Shown here piece by piece: positions 59,495 to 64,000 of a stretch of DNA of 64,000 bases. The stretch covers positions 62,001-126,000 of the forward strand of contig QFQI01000004.1 in assembly GCA_003243195.1 (NCBI GenBank), written 5' to 3'. How positions within the stretch are numbered: position 1 is the first letter of the stretch; the number at the start of each line of letters is the position of its first letter. The position numbers and the translations under genes are program-made. Under the pieces are notes generated by a model. The model saw only the letters and a program-made list of their open reading frames with translations. It was not told the origin of the DNA and did not search any database. This DNA is from Sphingomonas taxi. GTDB taxonomy: Bacteria; Pseudomonadota; Alphaproteobacteria; Sphingomonadales; Sphingomonadaceae.

Positions 59495-61846
59495 GTGACG
59501 AACGAGGCGCGCAGCAACATGCGGCGGCGGTGGCGCCGGACGGCGCTGCTGGCGGCATCCGGCCTGGCCGCGTCGCCCGCGCTGGCCACGCCGCTCGCCA
59601 CCGTCGACCGCCACGGCGCGCTCATCGCGATCGAGCCCTATGCCCCCAACATCGTGCGCGTGACGATCGCGCTCGACCGCGCGCTGTCCGATGCGCCGCC
59701 CGGCGACGGGCCGAACGCGCGCCCCGATGCCACGGGCTGGACGCACCGCGCGGAGCAGGCGGGCGACGTGTTCGCCTCCACCGGCATGACCGTGACCGTC
59801 AAGGCGCAGCCATGGCCGCGCCCGCCGACGCAGATGGAGCGCTATTTCGCGCCATCGCTGCCGCCGGTGTCGATCAGCTTCGCCACCGCCGCCGGCGCGA
59901 CCGTTACCGAGATGAAGGGCTGGGAACGCGCCGCGCACAAGGTGACGGGCGAGGACACGTTCCGCGTCGGCGCCACCTTCTCGGTGCAGCCGGACGAGCA
60001 TTTCTACGGACTGGGGCAGAATCAGGAAGGCGTGCTCGACCTGAAGGGGCGCACGATTAACTGTCGGCACAATTACGATGCGCCGGCCGGCGAAACGGTG
60101 TGCGTCCCGTTCATGGTCACCAACAAGGGCTATGGCATCGTCTGGGACAATCCGTCGGCGACTACGGTCTCGCCGGGGCTGAACAACGCCACGCATTTCC
60201 AGTCGGCAGTCGGCGAGCGCGTGTCGTTCTTCGTCATCACCGGCGACACCACCGACCAGCTGTACGCCGGCTATGCGAGGCTGACGGGCGCCACGCCGTT
60301 GCCGCCCAAGGCGGCGTTCGGGCTGATCCAGTCCAAGGCGCGCTACGAAAGCCAGCAGGAACTGCTCGGCATCGCCGACGGCTATCGCCTGCGCGGCTAT
60401 CCGCTGGACGTGATGGTGCTCGACTGGTTCCACTGGACGCGCATGGGCCAATTGGACATCGACCGGACCTTCTTCCCCGATCCCAAGGGGATGAACGACC
60501 ATCTGCGCGCGCAGGGCATGCGGTCGATCATCAGCGTGTGGCCGCGCTTCGAACGCGAGTCGCGCTATTACGACATGCTCGCCGCGAAGGGCTGGTTCCT
60601 GCATCACAAGGACGGCAGCCCGGTCGACGGACTGCCGATCCGCTCCGATCGCGCCGGGGCATTGATCGACTCGACGATCCCGGAGGCGCGCGAATGGTTC
60701 TGGACCAAAATCCGCGACAACATCGGTTCGCAGGGGTTCGACTGGTACTGGCTGGACGAAACCGAGCCGGATCTGGTGCCGGACGGCTATCACTTCTCGA
60801 TCGGCACCGGCGACCGTTACCACAACCTCTACCCGCTGGTGCACACGTCCGGGGTGGCGGAAGGGTCGGCGCGCGACCGGCCGGCGCTGCGCAACCTCAT
60901 CCTCGCGCGAGCCGCCTATCTGGGTGCGCAGCGCAATGGCGCGCTGTTCTGGTCGTCGGACGTGCCATCGACGTGGGAGGTGCTCAAGCGGCAAGTGCCC
61001 GCCGGGCTGGGCTTTACCGCCAGCGGCATGGCCTATTGGAGCAGCGACACCGGCGGCTGGCAGTGGCCGAACGGTCCCAAGGCGCAGCGCCCGGTGCTGC
61101 TCGACCCCGCCGGCGCGACCGCGATGGGGCCGGACTATACCGACTATCCGGAGCTGTTCACGCGCTGGTTCGCGTACAACAGCTTCACGCCGACGCTGCG
61201 CATCCACGGGCAGCGGCCGGGCAGCGCGATCTGGGAGTATGGCAAGGCGGCCGAGCCGGTGCTCGCGCAGTTCCTGAAGCTGCGCTACGCGCTGATCCCC
61301 TACATCTATTCGCTGGGGTATGACACGTACCGCAGCGGCGCGCCGTTCATGCGCGCGCTGTTCATGGATTTCCCGAACGATCCGAAAGTCGCCACGATCG
61401 GCGATCAATATATGTTCGGCCCCGCCTTCCTGGTGGCGCCGGTCACCGATCAGGGGGTAGTCGAGCGGCCGGTGTATCTGCCGGCGGGTGCCGACTGGTA
61501 CGATTACTGGACGAACCGCCGCTACACCGGCGGCCAGACGATCACGGCGGCGGCACCGATCGACCGCATCCCGCTGTTCGTCCGCGCCGGCTCGATCGTG
61601 CCGCTGGGCGCGGCGGTGCCGAGCACCGCGACGAAGCAGCCGCTGGCGAGCATCCGCGTCTATCCGGGCCGCAGCACCAGCTTCACGCTCTATGACGACG
61701 ACGGCGTGACCAACGATTATCGCGCCGGGGGCGGCCGCATCGCGACGCTGCACTGGGACGACGCCACGGCGCGGCTCACCGCGTCGGCACGATTGCCGAG
61801 CGGGCAGGACGCGGCAAGGCTGGTGCAGGTGATGCGGGAGCGCTGA
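59495..61846 (+). CDS. GH31 alpha-xylosidase/alpha-glucosidase, exported
   Basis: 783 residues. A Tat-like or basic Sec signal (MRRRWRRTALLAASGLAASPALA) follows a short N-terminus. The N-terminal beta domain includes ERFYGLGQNQEG-like (here EHFYGLGQNQEG), and the (beta/alpha)8 barrel has nucleophile D421 in WYWLDETEPD and acid/base D489 in FWSSDVPSTW; D518 lies in YWSSDTGGW. A C-terminal DUF5110-type domain ends the protein. The family cleaves alpha-xylosyl or alpha-glucosyl ends. The start is GTG 59495, with GGGGGAGAG 5 bases upstream; ATG 59519 is an alternative. Together with GH35 it suggests xyloglucan side-chain removal. Confidence 0.9.
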   Translation: MTNEARSNMRRRWRRTALLAASGLAASPALATPLATVDRHGALIAIEPYAPNIVRVTIALDRALSDAPPGDGPNARPDATGWTHRAEQAGDVFASTGMTVTVKAQPWPRPPTQMERYFAPSLPPVSISFATAAGATVTEMKGWERAAHKVTGEDTFRVGATFSVQPDEHFYGLGQNQEGVLDLKGRTINCRHNYDAPAGETVCVPFMVTNKGYGIVWDNPSATTVSPGLNNATHFQSAVGERVSFFVITGDTTDQLYAGYARLTGATPLPPKAAFGLIQSKARYESQQELLGIADGYRLRGYPLDVMVLDWFHWTRMGQLDIDRTFFPDPKGMNDHLRAQGMRSIISVWPRFERESRYYDMLAAKGWFLHHKDGSPVDGLPIRSDRAGALIDSTIPEAREWFWTKIRDNIGSQGFDWYWLDETEPDLVPDGYHFSIGTGDRYHNLYPLVHTSGVAEGSARDRPALRNLILARAAYLGAQRNGALFWSSDVPSTWEVLKRQVPAGLGFTASGMAYWSSDTGGWQWPNGPKAQRPVLLDPAGATAMGPDYTDYPELFTRWFAYNSFTPTLRIHGQRPGSAIWEYGKAAEPVLAQFLKLRYALIPYIYSLGYDTYRSGAPFMRALFMDFPNDPKVATIGDQYMFGPAFLVAPVTDQGVVERPVYLPAGADWYDYWTNRRYTGGQTITAAAPIDRIPLFVRAGSIVPLGAAVPSTATKQPLASIRVYPGRSTSFTLYDDDGVTNDYRAGGGRIATLHWDDATARLTASARLPSGQDAARLVQVMRER

Positions 61847-61902
61847 TCCGCCCTCACCTGCCGCGGCACGCTGACGTCGCCGTAAGCGGCGTGGCGACGC
61901 GA

Positions 61903-63264
61903 TCAGGCGTGCAGGCGATAGAGGCCCGATCCGTGCGCGGGAAGCCGGCGCGACAGCCGCCGGTCGATCCGCCCCAGCGCGGCGCCGCTCCACAGATCGG
62001 TGGCGTCCACCGCGGCAGGCAGGCCCAGCGCGCGCAGGTCGATGCCGACCTCCTTCGCCGTGTCGCCGGTGTTGAACAGCGCGACATAGCGATCGTCCGG
62101 CGCCTCCTCCGGCAGTGCCGACCAGATCCGCGTGCCGTCCGCGATGAAATGCGGCTGGTTGCCGGTCGATGCCTGATTGACCGCCAGCACCGCGCGATTG
62201 GTGAGCAGCGCCAGCGTCGGCGCGTCCAGATGGCGCAGGTCGCCGCCCATGATGAGCGGCGATCGCGCGATCGACCACAGGGTCATCAGCGTGCGCTGCT
62301 CGTCGGGGGTAAACTTCGTATCCCGCTTGCCCAGCGCGAGCCGGCCCAGCGGCAGCATGTCCGCGTCGGGCCACGCACCCGGCCGGCGCCACGGGTTCCA
62401 GTTCTCCAGCCGGACGAACTGGGCGTCGAGCATCGCCCATTCGTCCCAGAAATCGTCGCTGATCCGCCACATCTGCGCATGATCGCGAACATGCGCACCG
62501 CGCACCACGGGCGTTTCCCCCGGCGAGAGGCTCAGCACGATCGGCCGGCGGCTGTTGGCGATCGCCCGGTGCGCAGCCTCGATCTCGGGCGCATGGGCGT
62601 CATACGGGCGGGTCATGTCGTCCATCTTGACGAAATCGACGCCCCATGATGCGTAGAGCGCGAAGATGCTGTCGTAATAGGCCTGCGCGCCCGGCCTGTG
62701 CATGTCGACGCCGTACATGTCGGGGTTCCACGAACAGATGCTGGTCGTGTCGGCGACATCGGCGGCGCGATAGCGGGTGCCGAGGATCGGCAGGTTGCGC
62801 TTCACCGCCAGCCGCGGGATGCCGCGCATGACGTGGATGCCGAACTTCATGCCCAGCCGATGGACGTCCGCGGCCAGCCGGGTGAAACCCGAACCGTCGG
62901 CGCTGGAGGGGAAGCGGTTGGGCGCCGGGATCAACCGGCCGTAACCGTCCATCGCCGGGAGCGGCGCGGCGGCATATTCGTAGCTGGAGGCGTTCGGCTC
63001 ATACCATTGGATATCGACGGTGAAGACGTCATAGCCGAACGGCAGCAGCTCCCTGGCCATGATCGTCGCGGTGTCGCGCGCCTGCGCCTCGGTGATGGTG
63101 GTCGCGAAACTGTTCCAGCTATTCCAGCCCATCGGGGGACGCGGGGCGAGCAGCCCGCCTCCCGACGCACGGTTCGCCCCGGCCGCGCTGCCGGCGACCG
63201 CCGCGCATAGCGCGCCGCCGACGCCGCCGGCCAACACGGCTCGTCTCGCAATCGCCTCGCTCAT
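61903..63264 (-). CDS. GH27 alpha-galactosidase, Tat-exported
   Basis: 453 residues. A twin-arginine signal (AIARRAVLAGGVGG) precedes the GH27 barrel: PPMGWNSWNSF, FGYDVFTVDIQWYEP, GMKFGIHVMRGIPR and the nucleophile region GVDFVKMDD (D215). Later segments include SRSPLIMGGDLR-like (here ARSPLIMGGDLR) and a C-terminal beta-sandwich. ATG 63264 is chosen because GGGAGG lies 8 bases before it. It removes alpha-linked galactose. It follows the FucP-like transporter gene on the same strand with 113 bases between, and converges on GH31. Confidence 0.92.
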   Translation of the reverse strand: MSEAIARRAVLAGGVGGALCAAVAGSAAGANRASGGGLLAPRPPMGWNSWNSFATTITEAQARDTATIMARELLPFGYDVFTVDIQWYEPNASSYEYAAAPLPAMDGYGRLIPAPNRFPSSADGSGFTRLAADVHRLGMKFGIHVMRGIPRLAVKRNLPILGTRYRAADVADTTSICSWNPDMYGVDMHRPGAQAYYDSIFALYASWGVDFVKMDDMTRPYDAHAPEIEAAHRAIANSRRPIVLSLSPGETPVVRGAHVRDHAQMWRISDDFWDEWAMLDAQFVRLENWNPWRRPGAWPDADMLPLGRLALGKRDTKFTPDEQRTLMTLWSIARSPLIMGGDLRHLDAPTLALLTNRAVLAVNQASTGNQPHFIADGTRIWSALPEEAPDDRYVALFNTGDTAKEVGIDLRALGLPAAVDATDLWSGAALGRIDRRLSRRLPAHGSGLYRLHA

Positions 63265-63321
63265 CGCCACATCCTCCCGCTATTTCGATCGGCGAGGCCA
63301 ATCGGCCAGTGCCGGCCCGAC

Positions 63322-63347
63322 GCCGATGGTATTATGCGGTCATCGGC
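63322..63347. repeat. Inverted repeat upstream of the GH27 gene
   Basis: GCCGATG (63322-63328) and CATCGGC (63341-63347) are perfect reverse complements around a 12-base AT-containing centre, between the transporter and the GH27 start. Possible regulator site or attenuator hairpin. Confidence 0.4.
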
Positions 63348-63377
63348 CACGGTCACCTCCACCTGTCGATCCATCCT

Positions 63378-64000
63378 TCAATGCGCGGTCGCGGTCGCGG
63401 GGTCGATCGTCACGCCGCTACGCCGCGCCGAGAGCGCGAACAGCAGCACGGCGACGAACGCCGTGGCGGGCACCAGCATCGCGGCGTTGATCCCGGCCAT
63501 GTCGGACACCGCGCCCATCAGCGCGGTCAGCGCCGCGCCGCCGATGATCGCCATCACGATCAGCGACGCGCCCGCGCGCGCCAGCGGCCCCAGCCCCGCC
63601 ATGCCGAGCGCGAAGATCGTCGGGAACTGGATCGACATGAAGAAACTGGTCGCGGTCAGCGCGATCAGCCCGGCAGTGCCGCCAACCAGACCCGCGGTCG
63701 CCGCCAGCGCCAGGCTGATCGCCGCGAACATCGCCAGCAGCAGCGGCGGCGCGATGCGGCCCATCAGCCACGCCCCGGCGAAACGGCCGACGCCGAACAG
63801 CACCAGACTGGCGAACAACCAGTCCGCGGCGATCCGCTCGCTGGTGCCCGGCAGGTTCGCCTGCGCATAGCGAATGGTGTAGCTCCACAGCCCGACCTGC
63901 GCACCGACGTAGAAGAACTGCGCCGCGGCGGCCTTCAGCAGTCGCGGCCGGCGGAACACCGCCGAGAAAGGCGCGACCTCCCCCGCCGCCGTGTCGGCAG
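63378..64000 (-). CDS. FucP-like sugar:H+ symporter (MFS), 5' end outside the window
   Basis: The C-terminal 207 residues of an MFS permease are visible; the N-terminal half continues beyond position 64000. Six helices can be seen, starting with AAAAQFFYVGAQVGLWSYTIRYAQ, a segment characteristic of L-fucose:H+ symporter-like permeases, through VGRFAGAWLMGRI and AATSFFMSIQFPTIFALG (here ATSFFMSIQFPTIF). It probably imports the monosaccharide freed by the adjacent glycosidases. It is transcribed toward the GH27 gene. Confidence 0.88.
   Translation of the reverse strand, partial: ADTAAGEVAPFSAVFRRPRLLKAAAAQFFYVGAQVGLWSYTIRYAQANLPGTSERIAADWLFASLVLFGVGRFAGAWLMGRIAPPLLLAMFAAISLALAATAGLVGGTAGLIALTATSFFMSIQFPTIFALGMAGLGPLARAGASLIVMAIIGGAALTALMGAVSDMAGINAAMLVPATAFVAVLLFALSARRSGVTIDPATATAH

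Noticed and set aside
59462..62470. A 1002-codon open frame on the minus strand
   Set aside because: Covers GH31 in antisense and then GH27 in another frame; both of those have clear catalytic motifs and start signals.
1..64000. CRISPR arrays, prophage or insertion sequences
   Set aside because: No regularly spaced repeats, integrase, transposase or capsid genes were found anywhere in the window.

Overview
The window is about 64 kb of GC-rich chromosome from an alphaproteobacterium, most likely Sphingomonas or a close relative in Sphingomonadales. The clues are alphaproteobacterial gene neighbourhoods (CvpA-RadA, rpmH-rnpA-yidD-yidC-engB, Tim44-secB, rpsT next to dnaA, padR-DUF2218), a PEP-CTERM protein, ubiquinone genes and clustered GANTC sites in front of dnaA. 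There is no phage, plasmid, insertion sequence or CRISPR. Most of the window is housekeeping DNA packed tightly, with many 4-base start/stop overlaps.

Layout. 1-9 kb: CvpA (cut by the window edge), RadA, a secreted tandem-repeat protein, AlaS, a PEP-CTERM protein, an exported M24 peptidase and a dicarboxylate/amino-acid symporter. 9-22.5 kb: a ComM-type ATPase, the rpmH-rnpA-yidD-yidC-engB operon, a GST, a cupin, DapE, Smr, MltA and Tim44, then SecB, MurJ and TrpS. 22.6-36.6 kb: a PspC protein, DnaA, S20, MutM, then a fully overlapping operon ubiE-ubiB-(unknown membrane protein)-coaBC-dut-(unknown)-moeB-like, followed by GalU, a phosphatase, a small secreted acidic-tailed protein, a 650-base gene-free stretch, an FKBP, S21 and a nitrilase-family amidase. 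36.7-47.9 kb: a two-component system, a surface intradiol-dioxygenase-like lipoprotein, CysS, an SDR lacking its catalytic Tyr/Lys, class II DAHP synthase, tRNA-Glu, a Kef-type antiporter, a glycosyltransferase and a padR-DUF2218 pair. 48-53.2 kb: RarA overlapping an exported serine hydrolase, an MmcQ/YjbR protein and an RNase H-fold protein; then tRNA-Thr, an EEP hydrolase and a SWIB-domain protein with a lysine-rich tail.

53.4-64 kb is the most accessory part. A four-gene operon joins MprF (lysyl-phosphatidylglycerol synthase/flippase) to an AcvB/VirJ-type serine hydrolase, a DUF2147 protein and a small membrane protein; it looks like a module that makes and removes aminoacylated lipid. Next is a sugar-utilisation cluster: a GH35-like beta-galactosidase and a GH31 alpha-xylosidase/glucosidase diverge from a LacI-type operator, followed by a GH27 alpha-galactosidase and a FucP-like transporter cut by the window end. 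The enzyme set fits side-chain removal from xyloglucan- or galactan-type oligosaccharides.

I see no single spectacular new system. The best leads are the aminoacyl-lipid module, the unknown membrane protein embedded between ubiB and coaBC, the GANTC sites in the dnaA promoter, the hairpin over the start codon of the PspC gene, the direct repeats in front of padR, and the Tat-lipoprotein dioxygenase beside the two-component system.
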